Counted from the stretch's first letter, positions 35,856 to 45,221 are shown. The stretch is 64,000 bases of DNA from Treponema sp. (GCA_009781635.1 WQXU01000013.1:20723-84722); one strand, 5' to 3'. Numbers and translations: made by a program. The notes: generated by a model from the sequence alone, not told the origin.

Positions 35856-37136
35856 GTGCTTCTATTCAAATATCTTCCTGCCAAAACAAGAAAATTTATC
35901 AAATCAAACCCTGTTACAATCCGTTATGCAATAGACGGCCTGTTTATAGCAAGCGCGGTTAATATAGCCGCCAGTAATTTTAATTTGCTTGCGATACGTT
36001 TGGGCGCCAATGACTATCAGTTAAGCCTTGTGCAGTTTCTCCCGCAAATATTCACAATGCTTGTATTAATTCCCGGCGGAATAATAATGGACAGCCTGCA
36101 TAATAAAAAACGCATTGTGATAGTAATGCTGGCGGCGCTTATGGCCGGATATCTGTTTTGCTTTTTATCGCCGTTTGCCGTCTCCAATTCCATTGCATTC
36201 CTTCTTGGTTCGATAACGTTTGCAAGCTGCGCGGCAGCTTTGCATAATATTGCCTGGCAGTCATTTTTTCCCGGTGTTGTGGATGTTGAAACCCGCAATC
36301 AGGTGTTAACAATGCGTGCCCGCATGACTTTGTATATCAGCATGATAACGCCGCTTTTAGTCGGCGTAATATTGACAAATATAGGATCTGTAAGCGGAAA
36401 AATTATTGCGCATCAGGGTTTTATTTTCTGTTCAATAATATTGCTTTTTCTGGCTGTATTGAACTTCAGAAGATTCAGAAGGGCAAAAATAGCCGCACCT
36501 AAACGCATTACGTTAGCTGAAATAGAAAACGCCGGAAAAAACCTTCTTAAAAATAAGCAATTTTTACTGTTTGCAGTTACGGCATTGTTTTTTCACATGA
36601 CATGGCATTTTGACTGGACCTTGTATTTTATAGGCCAGGTTTATTATCTTAATATGAATGAATTTCAATTGGGGCTTGTGCCTATGGTTGCCGCTGCAAT
36701 TCAATTAATTACGCTGAAATTCTGGAGCCGGATGAATGAGCGCTGCGGCGTTGTGCTGCCGTTTGCATTTGGCATTTTGGGATTAAGCCTTTGTCCTGTT
36801 TTTATGATTGTTGCTGTAAGCCTGCAGATATCCTTTAGGGCGCATTTGTTTGTGATACTTCACATGATAGCGCATATACCTTTTTGCGCTATTACGTTGA
36901 ATTTATTCCAGTGTCTTTTACAGGTTGTAAAAGAAGAAAACCGCAGTTTTACAATGTCGGTTTTCGCATGCCTTATCTGTCTGTCCAATGCGGTTATGCC
37001 AGTAGCAGGTGTTGCCCTGTATCATTTTTTGGGCGGCGATTTAAATGGGTTTCGTTTTACATTCGGCATTATATTTGTACTGCGCATTGCTGCCGCAGGA
37101 TTATGGCTTTTGCGCTGGCGAAGCATCAAAACATAA
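35856..37136 (+). CDS. major facilitator superfamily transporter
   Basis: 426 aa, about twelve hydrophobic helices. The loop between helices 2 and 3 (PGGIIMDSLHNKKRIVIVM) is the classic MFS motif A position. The central loop is basic (FRRFRRAKIAAPKR). The substrate cannot be read. Start is GTG 35856, with AAGGA about 10 nt upstream. Convergent with map, 5 nt apart, no terminator visible. Confidence 0.82.
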   Translation: MLLFKYLPAKTRKFIKSNPVTIRYAIDGLFIASAVNIAASNFNLLAIRLGANDYQLSLVQFLPQIFTMLVLIPGGIIMDSLHNKKRIVIVMLAALMAGYLFCFLSPFAVSNSIAFLLGSITFASCAAALHNIAWQSFFPGVVDVETRNQVLTMRARMTLYISMITPLLVGVILTNIGSVSGKIIAHQGFIFCSIILLFLAVLNFRRFRRAKIAAPKRITLAEIENAGKNLLKNKQFLLFAVTALFFHMTWHFDWTLYFIGQVYYLNMNEFQLGLVPMVAAAIQLITLKFWSRMNERCGVVLPFAFGILGLSLCPVFMIVAVSLQISFRAHLFVILHMIAHIPFCAITLNLFQCLLQVVKEENRSFTMSVFACLICLSNAVMPVAGVALYHFLGGDLNGFRFTFGIIFVLRIAAAGLWLLRWRSIKT

Positions 37137-37141
37137 AGAGT

Positions 37142-37921
37142 TCAATTCCTGAAAATCAAATCTTCAAGCGGCTCTGTTAAAACTTCTGTCTTTCCGCCGA
37201 AAACTGCGATTGTATGCTCCCAGTGAGCTGAAACTTTTTTATCAGCTGTAACGACTGTCCAGTTGTCATCAAGAACATCAACGTCGCCTGTTCCGGTATT
37301 AATCATGGGTTCAATGGCAAAAACCATGCCGTTATTCATTTTTGGATTTGCGCCGTGGGGATAGTTCGGCACATGCGGATCTTCATGCAGGGCAAGACCT
37401 ACGCCGTGCCCGCAGTACTCTTTTACTATTCCGTACCCGTATGTTTTGGCATGTTTTTCTACAGCGCGGGAAACCTGCAAAAGCCTGTCTCCCGCTTTTA
37501 CAGCTTCAATGCCCTTGTACAGACACTCGTTTGTTACCCTGTTAAGTATTTTTATCATCTCCTCTGTTTTTCCGGCTTCGATACTGACAGCCTGATCGCT
37601 AATAAAACCGCCGAGGTCTATGCCGCAGTCAAGGGAGACCAGATCGCCTTCGCGTATGCGTCTTTTTGACGGAATGCCGTGGATTACTTCATCGTTTATG
37701 GAAATGCATATCGCGGCAGGGTAGGGTATTTTATTCAGGCAATAACCGAGAAAAACAGGCCTTCCGCCCATTTTTTTTATCCAGTTCTGCACCCACATGT
37801 CAATTTCAATTGTCTGAATACCTGGTTTTACATGCGGAATCAGTTCGCGGTACATGGCGGATAACAGTTTGCACGATGTCCTTATACCGTCAATTTGTTT
37901 TTCATTTTTCAGGCGAATCAT
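37142..37921 (-). CDS. map: methionine aminopeptidase, type I
   Basis: 259 aa. Removes the initiator Met from nascent proteins. Metal ligands are in order: Asp in LDCGIDLGGFISDQAV, His in CGHGVGLALHEDPHVPNY, Glu in FAIEPMINTG, and the last Glu in SAHWEHTIAV. There is no zinc-finger N-terminus. The start overlaps the J-domain gene by 4 nt. Last gene of a five-gene minus-strand run. Confidence 0.95.
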   Translation of the reverse strand: MIRLKNEKQIDGIRTSCKLLSAMYRELIPHVKPGIQTIEIDMWVQNWIKKMGGRPVFLGYCLNKIPYPAAICISINDEVIHGIPSKRRIREGDLVSLDCGIDLGGFISDQAVSIEAGKTEEMIKILNRVTNECLYKGIEAVKAGDRLLQVSRAVEKHAKTYGYGIVKEYCGHGVGLALHEDPHVPNYPHGANPKMNNGMVFAIEPMINTGTGDVDVLDDNWTVVTADKKVSAHWEHTIAVFGGKTEVLTEPLEDLIFRN

Positions 37922-38625
37922 GACTGCGCTCTTGTCTCCTTTAATGTCTGCGATATCGAATCCTTGAATATTCTCTCATCATGTTCTGAAAATCCAATGT
38001 CAATTAACGATTCCATGCAATAAAGCCATGTCTCGCTGTCAACCTGCGCTCTTAGTCTTTTTTTTACAATGTATTTCACGTAACTTTTTATTTCCGGCGT
38101 AAAAAGATTAAAATAACAGCGGCGTTTTTCTTCGGCAAGAAGCGCAGTTAATAATTTGAAAGCTTCAAAACAAAAATCCCTTTTTTCAAGCTCCTCCGCC
38201 AGAATATACTGGCAATCCATCCAGTCTTCCCTGTCCAGGAGCTTCTCCATACAAAAATCAAGGCCGCCGTTTTCACGCCAAATCTCAATCGCCCTGTCTT
38301 CTTCCAGCCGCAAAAGTTCGTAAAAAATCAATTTAGCCTTGCTTGCAGGATCGGTTTGTTCATTAAGCCAGCTGCGGTAATTAAACTTTATTTTGGATCC
38401 CCCGGCTGAGTATGCCGCGGATTTTTTAAATTCCAAATCATATTCAAAACGGTTTTCAAGATTGGATAAGGCTTCATATGCGATTAGGAGCTTGCGCATT
38501 GCTTCGGCGCAGGATGCGCCTGCAATATCAGGGTGAAGCTGCTTTGCTTTGCTGCGGAATGCTCTTTTTATTTCTGCAGTACTGGCTCCGGGTCTTACGC
38601 CGAGCAGATCGTAGTGGTTATCCAT
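37918..38625 (-). CDS. J-domain protein (DnaJ-like co-chaperone)
   Basis: 235 aa. The N-terminal J-domain (MDNHYDLLGVRPGASTAEI, with HPD in KAKQLHPDIAG) would stimulate an Hsp70 ATPase. The rest (about 75-235) is helical with no Gly/Phe, zinc-finger or DnaJ C-terminal domain, so it is a class III J-protein with its own client domain. ATG 38625 is preferred over an upstream TTG (38634), because the J-domain starts there. It overlaps map by 4 nt. Confidence 0.85.
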   Translation of the reverse strand: MDNHYDLLGVRPGASTAEIKRAFRSKAKQLHPDIAGASCAEAMRKLLIAYEALSNLENRFEYDLEFKKSAAYSAGGSKIKFNYRSWLNEQTDPASKAKLIFYELLRLEEDRAIEIWRENGGLDFCMEKLLDREDWMDCQYILAEELEKRDFCFEAFKLLTALLAEEKRRCYFNLFTPEIKSYVKYIVKKRLRAQVDSETWLYCMESLIDIGFSEHDERIFKDSISQTLKETRAQS

Positions 38626-38645
38626 TAGCTGCAATTATCAAATTG

Positions 38646-39053
38646 TTATGCGCCAATACGTTTGCCCATGGCCTCGGCATGAGGGCTGTTCAGAAGAATA
38701 TCGCTCCAGTTTACCTTCATGCCTTCTTTTTCCATGGCTTTCATTAAATTTGAAAGCGCGCGGCTGCTGAAAAGGCCAGCCTTCCTGACAAATGCGGCGC
38801 TCTTTTTTCCCAAAAGAGAACTGCCTGCTCCCAGAACTTTTGCAACCCTATCAGGAATTTTTCCCGATAAAAATGATACAGGTTCTGCAACAACAGTTAT
38901 ATATTCATAACCCGGAAGCCTCATACCGTCTTCTGTCCATGCATCTATAATGTCTACATGATGCCCCATCATCGACATTCCTTTTGCAAAGGCTTTTACA
39001 TAATCCGGCGGCTGTTTTCTTTCCGCAGGCGCGCTGACTACTGCTATTCTCAT
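38646..39053 (-). CDS. unknown protein, flavodoxin-like fold suspected
   Basis: 135 aa. The start MRIAVVSAPAERKQPPDYVK followed by GHHVDIIDAW and YEYITVVAEPVSFLSGK reads as alternating beta strands and helices in a flavodoxin-like order. No FMN-binding loop is clear. The helical C-terminal half is Ala/Lys rich. It sits between uspA and the J-domain gene in the same run, with short gaps (20 and 20 nt). Confidence 0.5.
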   Translation of the reverse strand: MRIAVVSAPAERKQPPDYVKAFAKGMSMMGHHVDIIDAWTEDGMRLPGYEYITVVAEPVSFLSGKIPDRVAKVLGAGSSLLGKKSAAFVRKAGLFSSRALSNLMKAMEKEGMKVNWSDILLNSPHAEAMGKRIGA

Positions 39054-39073
39054 AAATTGCTCAATCCTTTTTT

Positions 39074-39556
39074 TTATAAATGTTTATATAGTTGCTCGAT
39101 GTTTGGCTCTTTTACAAGCACCACAGAACATTTTGCGTTAAGTATAATTTCCCTGTGCGAATGACCGATTATATCCCTTGTTTTTTTATCTTTTTCCCAG
39201 CCTCCAAGCAGAATTAAATCGGCTTTTTTTTCATCGGCAACATGTATAATTTCTGTAAATATCGCGCCTTTGCGCATAATTATTTCTATCTTTACCCCTT
39301 TTGCATGCGCAAGTTCATCAACAAAGCCAAGATAACGGCTGCCGTTGGCTTCCAGGCTTTTTTCGTATTCGGATGCTTCTTCCTGAATGAAGATTTTGCT
39401 AAGCGTCAATTGTTTTATTGTCGCCGTGTCCACAACATAAACAGCGGTTAATTTGCAATGATACTGCTTCGCCATAATAATGGCGTATTTGGAGGCTAAA
39501 ATGGAGGCATCTGATCCTGTTACTGCAACGATGATATTGGAGATAAGCGGCTTCAT
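39074..39556 (-). CDS. universal stress protein, UspA family
   Basis: 160 aa. The N-terminal strand is IIVAVTGSDASILASKYAII. The C-terminal nucleotide-binding motif appears as LLGGWEKDKKTRDIIGHSHREIILNAKCSVVLVK, close to the G2xG9xGS/T pattern, with GHSH in place of GSVS, so ATP binding is possible but not certain. The ATG overlaps the V-ATPase D gene by 4 nt (ATGA), linking it to an ion-pumping complex. Cytoplasmic, function unknown. Confidence 0.85.
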   Translation of the reverse strand: MKPLISNIIVAVTGSDASILASKYAIIMAKQYHCKLTAVYVVDTATIKQLTLSKIFIQEEASEYEKSLEANGSRYLGFVDELAHAKGVKIEIIMRKGAIFTEIIHVADEKKADLILLGGWEKDKKTRDIIGHSHREIILNAKCSVVLVKEPNIEQLYKHL

Positions 39557-40182
39557 TTAACTGTTCTAAAACTCCTTTTTCTCTTTAGTAGCTTGCTGGC
39601 AAAAAACGAATCTCTTTCACGTTCTTCCAGCACCGATTCAATGTATTTACTGGTTTCGCTGGCGATGGGGATAACCATTTTCTCAAGTGAGTTTACCCGC
39701 CGCTGGGTTCGCTTTACTTCCCTTGCAAGCCGCCATACAATTGTCCTGATTGCTGCAAGTTCAGTGCATATTTTTAGTAATTCAAAGAATTCTAACACAG
39801 TTTCGTCACATTCTGCAAATGAATTTACAGGCGAGTATTTTAAATCCATGGCAGGAATTTGAATCTCAATCCCCGGAATCTTCATGCCGGCAGTGACTAC
39901 GGTTTTTTCCCTCGATTCATATCTATATGTGATATTCTGAGCCAGTTTATTGGCCCTTTCCCTTCCAACAACCACCAGCATTCGTTTTAGGCAGGGATAG
40001 GCAGTTTCCACGCGTTTATCAAGATCTTTTTCAAGGATTTTTACATGTTCCATCTTACGCATCAGTTCCGAAACCAGTATTTCGCGCTTTTGTTCCAGAA
40101 GATCGTAGCCCTCCCTTGCAATATTGAGCCTTTCATTGATTTTTAGGAGGTTACTTTTTGTAGGAGCTATTTGTTCCCGCAT
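39553..40182 (-). CDS. atpD: V-type ATP synthase subunit D
   Basis: 209 aa. Central rotor-stalk subunit of the A/V-type ATPase used by spirochaetes. Two long coiled-coil helices: N-terminal IAPTKSNLLKINERLNIARE and C-terminal VKRTQRRVNSLEKMVIP then ERERDSFFASKLLKRK, both characteristic. The other V-ATPase genes are not in this window. This copy is grouped with uspA, the J-protein and map. It may belong to the main complex or to a second one. Confidence 0.88.
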   Translation of the reverse strand: MREQIAPTKSNLLKINERLNIAREGYDLLEQKREILVSELMRKMEHVKILEKDLDKRVETAYPCLKRMLVVVGRERANKLAQNITYRYESREKTVVTAGMKIPGIEIQIPAMDLKYSPVNSFAECDETVLEFFELLKICTELAAIRTIVWRLAREVKRTQRRVNSLEKMVIPIASETSKYIESVLEERERDSFFASKLLKRKRSFRTVK

Positions 40183-40244
40183 TACCTTTTATGATAGCAA
40201 AAAAACAAGGTGACATAAACCCGTTTTTGTGCTATTTTAGCGGT

Positions 40245-40814
40245 ATGAGTGCATTGCCAAAAGAAGACCAATTATCAACATACGCCGATTATAAGGGATG
40301 GGAGCTTGCAGAAGGTGAGCGTTTTGAGCTTATTTATGGAATAGCATACGCCATGTCTGCGCCAAATACCAGGCATCAGGAAATTCTTATAGAAATATCT
40401 ACCCAATTTCATAATTATTTAAGAGGAAAGCCATGCAGGGTATATCCGGCTCCCTTTGATGTGCGTCTTTTTTACAGAGAAGATGAAAACGATGATACTG
40501 TCGTTCAGCCTGATATTACTGTTGTTTGCGATGAAAAAAAACGCGGATACGAAGGCTGCCGCGGCGCTCCTGATCTCATTATCGAGATACTGTCTCCATC
40601 CAACACTGCAATAGAAATGGAAAGGAAACTCAAACTTTACCAGGAAGCGAAAGTCCGGGAATACTGGATTGTCGATCCTGAAAACAAGGGTCTTACTGTG
40701 TACCGTTTTGAAGAAGGCGCTATTCTATTTTTTACATATAAAAAAGACGCTGTAGTTCCGGTTGGCATTTTTCCGGATTTGAGTATATCACTGGAACAGG
40801 TGTTTGCAGAATAA
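40245..40814 (+). CDS. Uma2 family (DUF820) putative restriction-type nuclease
   Basis: 189 aa from ATG 40245. The family core is present: ERFELIYGIAYAMSAPNTRH, QPDITVVCDEKKRG, APDLIIEILSPSNTAIEMERK, and KLKLYQEAKVREYWIVDPEN with the PD-(D/E)xK-like Asp, Glu and Lys. Such proteins are common in cyanobacteria and gut bacteria, often in many copies, and their role is unclear. An upstream in-frame ATG (40191) would add 18 residues that do not fit the family start. No Shine-Dalgarno is visible for either. Confidence 0.8.
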   Translation: MSALPKEDQLSTYADYKGWELAEGERFELIYGIAYAMSAPNTRHQEILIEISTQFHNYLRGKPCRVYPAPFDVRLFYREDENDDTVVQPDITVVCDEKKRGYEGCRGAPDLIIEILSPSNTAIEMERKLKLYQEAKVREYWIVDPENKGLTVYRFEEGAILFFTYKKDAVVPVGIFPDLSISLEQVFAE

Positions 40815-40863
40815 GGCAGTATAGAAATAAATAACAGAAAACTTCCCTTCCAATCCAACATCT

Positions 40864-40902
40864 TAAGAATACTTCCCCAAAAACCGAAATTTAGAGTATA
40901 CT
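40864..40902 (+). promoter_or_regulatory. weak candidate promoter(s) of the fla operon
   Basis: A sigma28-like pair, TAAGAATA (40864-40871) and ACCGAAAT (40883-40890), has the correct 11-nt spacing but only 4/8 and 5/8 matches. A sigma70-like -10, TATACT (40897-40902), overlaps the same region without a good -35. Confidence 0.3.
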
Positions 40903-40925
40903 GATGAATGATTTGGGAGATTTAA

Positions 40926-41540
40926 ATGGCTGGAAGAACGATAATTCTTTTGCTGCTCATCATAATCTTGTCTGTTGGCGGCATTATATGGTTCGATTTT
41001 CTTAATGTAATCGACGCAAAAAGCGTACTGGCCCCAATTTACAGATTTATTCCTTTTATACCCGGAGAGGGCAGGACTCAGCCCAGAATTGGAACGGATG
41101 AATTTATCAATCTTGACGCTGAACGCCTGGCTATAAGGCTTGAAGCCCTTGAACTGCGCGGTCTGGAAATGGATACTCAGCAAAGGGATTTGGACAGCCG
41201 TTACGGGGAAATTGTGCAAATGGCCCAGGAACTGGAATTACGTCAAAATGCGCTTGAAGACCTGGAAAATTCCCTAAGAGCGCAAGTCTTTGATGCCGAA
41301 AATAAGGATAGGAATGTCGAGCAAAATGCCCGGTATCTGACAGGCATGCCGCCGCAAAATGCGGTGAACATACTTGCCTCTCTGGATGACCAGGATGCAA
41401 TCGACGTAATCCGGAAGACCGAAGAAATTGCCAGAGCCGAAGGAACAGCTTCTATCGTTGCCTTCTGGTTCTCATTAATGGAACCGGCCAGAGCTGCCGA
41501 ACTGCAAAGAAAAATGGCAGGGCGGCCGCCTAACCTGTAA
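40926..41540 (+). CDS. flbB: periplasmic flagellar collar protein FlbB
   Basis: 204 aa. An N-terminal helix (TIILLLLIIILSVGGIIW) anchors a periplasmic region. A long coiled coil at about 65-130 (LAIRLEALELRGLEMDTQQR) ends in an MgtE-N-like helical domain with MPPQNAVNILASLDDQDAID. FlbB is specific to spirochaetes; it builds the collar and helps place stators around the periplasmic motor. GGGAG precedes ATG 40926. It begins the fla operon here. In Borrelia it follows fliFGHI-flbA, which are absent upstream. Confidence 0.85.
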   Translation: MAGRTIILLLLIIILSVGGIIWFDFLNVIDAKSVLAPIYRFIPFIPGEGRTQPRIGTDEFINLDAERLAIRLEALELRGLEMDTQQRDLDSRYGEIVQMAQELELRQNALEDLENSLRAQVFDAENKDRNVEQNARYLTGMPPQNAVNILASLDDQDAIDVIRKTEEIARAEGTASIVAFWFSLMEPARAAELQRKMAGRPPNL

Positions 41541-41589
41541 CGGCAATTATCACCTTCCGGAAACTTCTATCTTTAAAGGAGGTCGGTTG

Positions 41590-42954
41590 GTGATAGCCAT
41601 TACCGCCTATACAGAACCCATTTCATCAAATGCTTATGAATCACATCCGGTACATGAGAGCCATGATGATGAGAATGGGGAAAAGTCGAGTTTTGCCGAA
41701 ATTCTTGCAGGATTACTGCAGAACACTCAACCTGCTGAAATTAACGAAAATATTGCAGATTTAACAGCAGAGTTTGATGTTTTTGCAGGGGCAGATGAAA
41801 CAAACGCTGCTTTAAAATTGATGACGGAGCCGGAAAGCCGTTCAGACATCAATTTTTCTGATGCTGCCGTTAAAAAAGAGAATCATGCAAATTATTATTC
41901 ACCTGAATTAATGATTCCGCAGGATATGGCGTCTTTAGCGGAGCTTGATGCAGAATCAGCAAAAAATCATGTTTTACAGTCAAAGCAGGATTCTCTTCCA
42001 AAAGATTTAAGCAAAGCATCTTCCGCAGAAAAAAAGACATCTGATTCTGCTGCGCAGTTAACCGCAGAAACCAAAACGGCTGTGGATTTAAATCCAAACA
42101 AGAACATCAATGAAGATTCTTTTACTTCGGATAAAAAGAAACGCGCAGGAAACGAAAAGCATTCGGCGGATACAATCGTAAAAAATGAAAAAATTCAAAC
42201 ATTCTCCGCAGAAAACAGGGCCGGCGAAGAAAATGCGGCATTGTTAAACAGACGCGATGAAAATCCCGGGCGTTTGGACGAGTTCCGCCGCATGCGCAGG
42301 GACAGAGTTTCTTTTGATGTCCGCGATCTGCGCACTGATGCCGGCATGTCAGCTAACGAAAGCCAGCGTACTCAATTTGAAGCTTCAGTCAGCCGTGTTC
42401 ATGGAAACGCATCTGTTCAGGAAGTAACGCTGGATTTGCGTCTTCCCGATTACAGCCATGCATCCCAGGCTCAAACATCATGGGAAGCAAGGACAGGACA
42501 GACAGCGGCAATGGAAAACATGCTTGCGCGTGAACTGCACCAGAACTTCAACGGCGATATTGTCCGCCATGCGTCAATGATACTGCGCAACGGAGGAGAG
42601 GGAATTATAAGAATTGCCCTTCATCCGGAAACTCTTGGGAATGTAAAGATACACCTTGAAATGGCCGAAAACAAGATTACGGGAGTAATTTTCGTTGAAA
42701 GCGAAGAAGCCTTGAACGCTTTCCGCAGGGAAATAGCCGCTTTGGAACAGGCTTTTAAAGATTCAGGATTTGCGGAGGCAAGCTTGGATTTGTCGTTTAC
42801 AGCGGATGGAGCTGGTACACAGGAACCTGAAGAAGGCTCTTTTGCATCACAGCTTGCAGCTTCAAGTTATGAAGGTTCCTTTGATCAGGAAACAGAGTCC
42901 GTTATTGATGTCTTTTTCGGACACAAAGCGGGTGCGGTAAATTTACTTGCCTAG
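41590..42954 (+). CDS. fliK: flagellar hook-length control protein (FliK/Tap1/FlbC)
   Basis: About 454 aa. A long, low-complexity, charged N-terminal ruler region is followed by the C-terminal FliK/Flg_hook domain (about 325-415: GGEGIIRIALHPETLGNVKI, GVIFVESEEALNAFRREI). It measures hook length and switches the export gate through FlhB. GTG 41590 is chosen because AAAGGAGGT (41575-41583) is 6 nt upstream; TTG 41587 would be too close. Next are flgD and flgE, the proteins it controls. Confidence 0.85.
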   Translation: MIAITAYTEPISSNAYESHPVHESHDDENGEKSSFAEILAGLLQNTQPAEINENIADLTAEFDVFAGADETNAALKLMTEPESRSDINFSDAAVKKENHANYYSPELMIPQDMASLAELDAESAKNHVLQSKQDSLPKDLSKASSAEKKTSDSAAQLTAETKTAVDLNPNKNINEDSFTSDKKKRAGNEKHSADTIVKNEKIQTFSAENRAGEENAALLNRRDENPGRLDEFRRMRRDRVSFDVRDLRTDAGMSANESQRTQFEASVSRVHGNASVQEVTLDLRLPDYSHASQAQTSWEARTGQTAAMENMLARELHQNFNGDIVRHASMILRNGGEGIIRIALHPETLGNVKIHLEMAENKITGVIFVESEEALNAFRREIAALEQAFKDSGFAEASLDLSFTADGAGTQEPEEGSFASQLAASSYEGSFDQETESVIDVFFGHKAGAVNLLA

Positions 42955-42981
42955 CGGCATTAAAAATATACAGGAGAATAT

Positions 42982-43428
42982 ATGGAAATAACAGGAAGGC
43001 CAGTGTTAAGTTCGCAGGAACAGCTTCAGCTTAACAACTTTGTTCGCGATTATAACATCAGCATTAATCCAACACGGCAGCCTCAGCAGAGTCTGGGAAA
43101 GGATGATTTTCTGAAAATTCTTATTACCCAGCTTTCGTATCAAGATCCGACTTCGCCGATGGAAGACAAACAGTTTATTGCGCAGATGGCGCAGTTTTCC
43201 ACGCTGGAACAAATGACTGGAATGGCAAAAGATTTTTCAAAATTAACATCCATGCTCATGGGGAATGAAGCAACAAGCGCGCTGGGAAAAAATGTTGAAG
43301 TAGTTGCAGGAGAGCGTACTGTGCAGGGCATAGTGCAGGCGGTTACAAGAGGGGAGACACCTCAGGTGTTGGTGAATGGGAGTTTTTACAATTGGGATCA
43401 TGTTCTCAAAGTTTTTGCTGATGAATAA
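42982..43428 (+). CDS. flgD: flagellar hook-cap protein FlgD
   Basis: 148 aa, the short spirochaete form: the hook-assembly N-terminal block ([20 protein letters not shown], then [20 protein letters not shown]) plus a small domain, but no FlgD Tudor/Ig-like repeats of the longer enterobacterial form. It caps the growing hook. AGGAG precedes ATG 42982, 27 nt after fliK. Confidence 0.93.
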   Translation: MEITGRPVLSSQEQLQLNNFVRDYNISINPTRQPQQSLGKDDFLKILITQLSYQDPTSPMEDKQFIAQMAQFSTLEQMTGMAKDFSKLTSMLMGNEATSALGKNVEVVAGERTVQGIVQAVTRGETPQVLVNGSFYNWDHVLKVFADE

Positions 43429-43473
43429 GGAGAGACGGGCAAGTCTTTGGCTTCCCATCCTGTTTTTCAGCAG

Positions 43474-43489
43474 CTGCCTTACGGCAGCC
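43474..43489 (+). promoter_or_regulatory. GC-rich hairpin upstream of flgE
   Basis: GCTGCC (43474-43479), loop TTAC, GGCAGC (43484-43489), between flgD and the flgE ribosome site (AAGGAG 43498-43503). No T-run follows. It is likely a processing or mRNA-stability element for the highly expressed hook gene. Confidence 0.45.
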
Positions 43490-43511
43490 TTATGTTAAGG
43501 AGTGTAGTAAT

Positions 43512-44912
43512 ATGATGAGATCACTTTTTTCCGGCGTTTCCGGACTTCAAAATCACCAGACCAGAATGGATGTTATCGGCAACAATATATCCAATATCAA
43601 TACAACGGGCTTTAAGCGTAATCGTGTCAATTTTCAGGACATGCTTTACCAGCAGCTCCAGGGTGCGGCGCGTCCTACAGATGATCTTGGCGGTGTAAAC
43701 CCCAAGGAAGTCGGTCTTGGTATGTCGGTGGCGTCAATCGATACGCTCCACATTCAGGGCGCTTTACAGGCAACCGGCGTGCAGACTGACCTTGCGATTA
43801 CAGGCAACGGTTTCTTTGTTCTTGATGATGCCGGCACCCAGCTTTATACAAGAGCAGGCGCATTTTCCATCGATGCTGAAGGCATCATGGTTAATCCTGC
43901 AAACGGAATGAAGGTTATGGGCTGGATGGCAAGTGAGATTGAAGGTTACAATGTGCTTGATGTTTCAAGTCCCGTAGAACAGCTTGAAATTCCTGTTGGC
44001 GGAAAGGATCCTGCAAGGGCAACAACGATGGTTAACTTTGCATGTAACCTTGATAAAAGAATCCCCGAGTTATCTGAAACCCCCACAGGCGATGAAATCC
44101 TAAGATCGACATGGTCAACAACGATGGCCATTTATGATTCATTCGGCGATAAGCACGATTTACAGGTTCAGTTTACAAGGGTTCCCGGCACTGCAAACAG
44201 CTGGAACGCAAACGTCATTGTTAATCCGCAAAGTGAAATTCCTACAAATACATCAATCGGGTTTGGGGATGAAGCACCTGCTGCAGGAGGACCTGCGTCT
44301 TTTATCGTGAACTTTTCAAATAACGGAACCCTGCTTTCGGCGGAAGACGGAGCCGGCAACGTATCCGGCGCTTCCGGGTCTGTTCAGATGAATGTCGCCT
44401 TCGATGTTCAAACAGCGACACCCAATGAAGACGGCACGCTTGTAAGACAGGAATTTGTTCTTAATCTTGGCCAGGTCGGCGGACTCACAAACTCAATCAC
44501 CCAATACGCAGAGGCAAGTTCAACAAAGATGGTGGAGCAGGACGGCCGCACAATGGGTTATCTTGAGAACTTCAAGATTGATCAATCAGGAATAATTACA
44601 GGCGTTTATTCCAACGGCACTACAAGAACATTGGGGCAGGTTGCCATGGCAAGCTTCCCGAACCAGGGCGGTCTTGAAAAAGCCGGAGACAATACATTCC
44701 GCGTTTCCAATAACTCAGGTCTTGCAAATATCGGCCCTTCAGGCATTGCCGGAAAAGGAAAGATAGTCGCAGGCGCGCTTGAAATGTCCAACGTAGACAT
44801 GGCAGATCAGTTTGTTGACATGATTGTTACACAGCGCGGTTTCCAGGCAAACTCAAAGACCATTCAGACAGCGGATCAGTTATTGCAGGAATTGCTTACA
44901 CTGAAGAGATAA
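43512..44912 (+). CDS. flgE: flagellar hook protein FlgE with lysinoalanine-crosslink residues
   Basis: 466 aa. The N-terminal hook/rod helix is [20 protein letters not shown] and the C-terminal helix is [20 protein letters not shown]. With ATG 43512 as residue 1, Lys165 lies in VGGKDPAR and Cys178 in VNFACNLDK, the positions that form the lysinoalanine crosslink joining hook subunits in T. denticola; the adjoining Asn179 is also kept. The crosslink stiffens the hook for periplasmic rotation. AAGGAG is 8 nt upstream of ATG 43512; a second ATG (43515) follows. Confidence 0.95.
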   Translation: MMRSLFSGVSGLQNHQTRMDVIGNNISNINTTGFKRNRVNFQDMLYQQLQGAARPTDDLGGVNPKEVGLGMSVASIDTLHIQGALQATGVQTDLAITGNGFFVLDDAGTQLYTRAGAFSIDAEGIMVNPANGMKVMGWMASEIEGYNVLDVSSPVEQLEIPVGGKDPARATTMVNFACNLDKRIPELSETPTGDEILRSTWSTTMAIYDSFGDKHDLQVQFTRVPGTANSWNANVIVNPQSEIPTNTSIGFGDEAPAAGGPASFIVNFSNNGTLLSAEDGAGNVSGASGSVQMNVAFDVQTATPNEDGTLVRQEFVLNLGQVGGLTNSITQYAEASSTKMVEQDGRTMGYLENFKIDQSGIITGVYSNGTTRTLGQVAMASFPNQGGLEKAGDNTFRVSNNSGLANIGPSGIAGKGKIVAGALEMSNVDMADQFVDMIVTQRGFQANSKTIQTADQLLQELLTLKR

Positions 44913-44920
44913 GGAGATAA

Positions 44921-44950
44921 GGGAAGGGGGCCCCACTAGCCCCTAAACCC
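44921..44950 (+). repeat. G/C-rich hairpin between flgE and flbD
   Basis: GGGAAGGGG (44921-44929) can pair with CCCCTAAACCC (44940-44950), enclosing an inner GGGGCCCC palindrome (44927-44934). It lies just after the flgE stop. flbD, 12 nt on, has no Shine-Dalgarno, so the hairpin may control its translation or separate hook from motor expression. Confidence 0.5.
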
Positions 44951-44961
44951 AAAAATAAATT

Positions 44962-45171
44962 ATGATAAAGGTATCCAGGCTTGACGGGACGGAATATTAT
45001 GTTAATCCTCATCAGATTGAATGTATAGAGATTCGTCCTGATACAACGCTTGTGATGCTGTCAGGAAAAAAACATATTGTCCGCGATGAAGCGGATGATG
45101 TACTGGAAAAAATAGAAGCCTGCCATAAAAGGTCAGGCTTGCCGTCTGTGGTACAACCAGCGAGCTTGTAA
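44962..45171 (+). CDS. flbD: flagellar FlbD family protein
   Basis: 69 aa, small soluble protein. MIKVSRLDGTEYYVNPHQIE, then IEIRPDTTLVMLSGKKHIV and DEADDVLEKIEACHK, all family traits. In spirochaetes it lies between flgE and motA; its exact role is unsettled. Its last codons and the TAA lie inside the first copy of a 35-nt tandem repeat. No ribosome site is visible before ATG 44962. Confidence 0.88.
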   Translation: MIKVSRLDGTEYYVNPHQIECIEIRPDTTLVMLSGKKHIVRDEADDVLEKIEACHKRSGLPSVVQPASL

Positions 45172-45221
45172 AGCGAGCTTCCAGGTAACAACCAGCGAGC
45201 TTGTAAAGCGAGCTTCCAGGT
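45153..45221 (+). repeat. tandem 35-nt repeat spanning the flbD stop
   Basis: Two identical 34-nt units (45153-45186 and 45188-45221) with one extra base between them, and a partial third start (TACAACC, 45222-45228). Each holds GCGAGCTT twice. The first unit encodes the last residues of FlbD. It ends just before the motA ribosome site. Confidence 0.8.

Noticed and set aside
45153..45221. Two direct repeats as a CRISPR remnant
   Set aside because: Only one base separates the two copies; no spacer and no cas genes.
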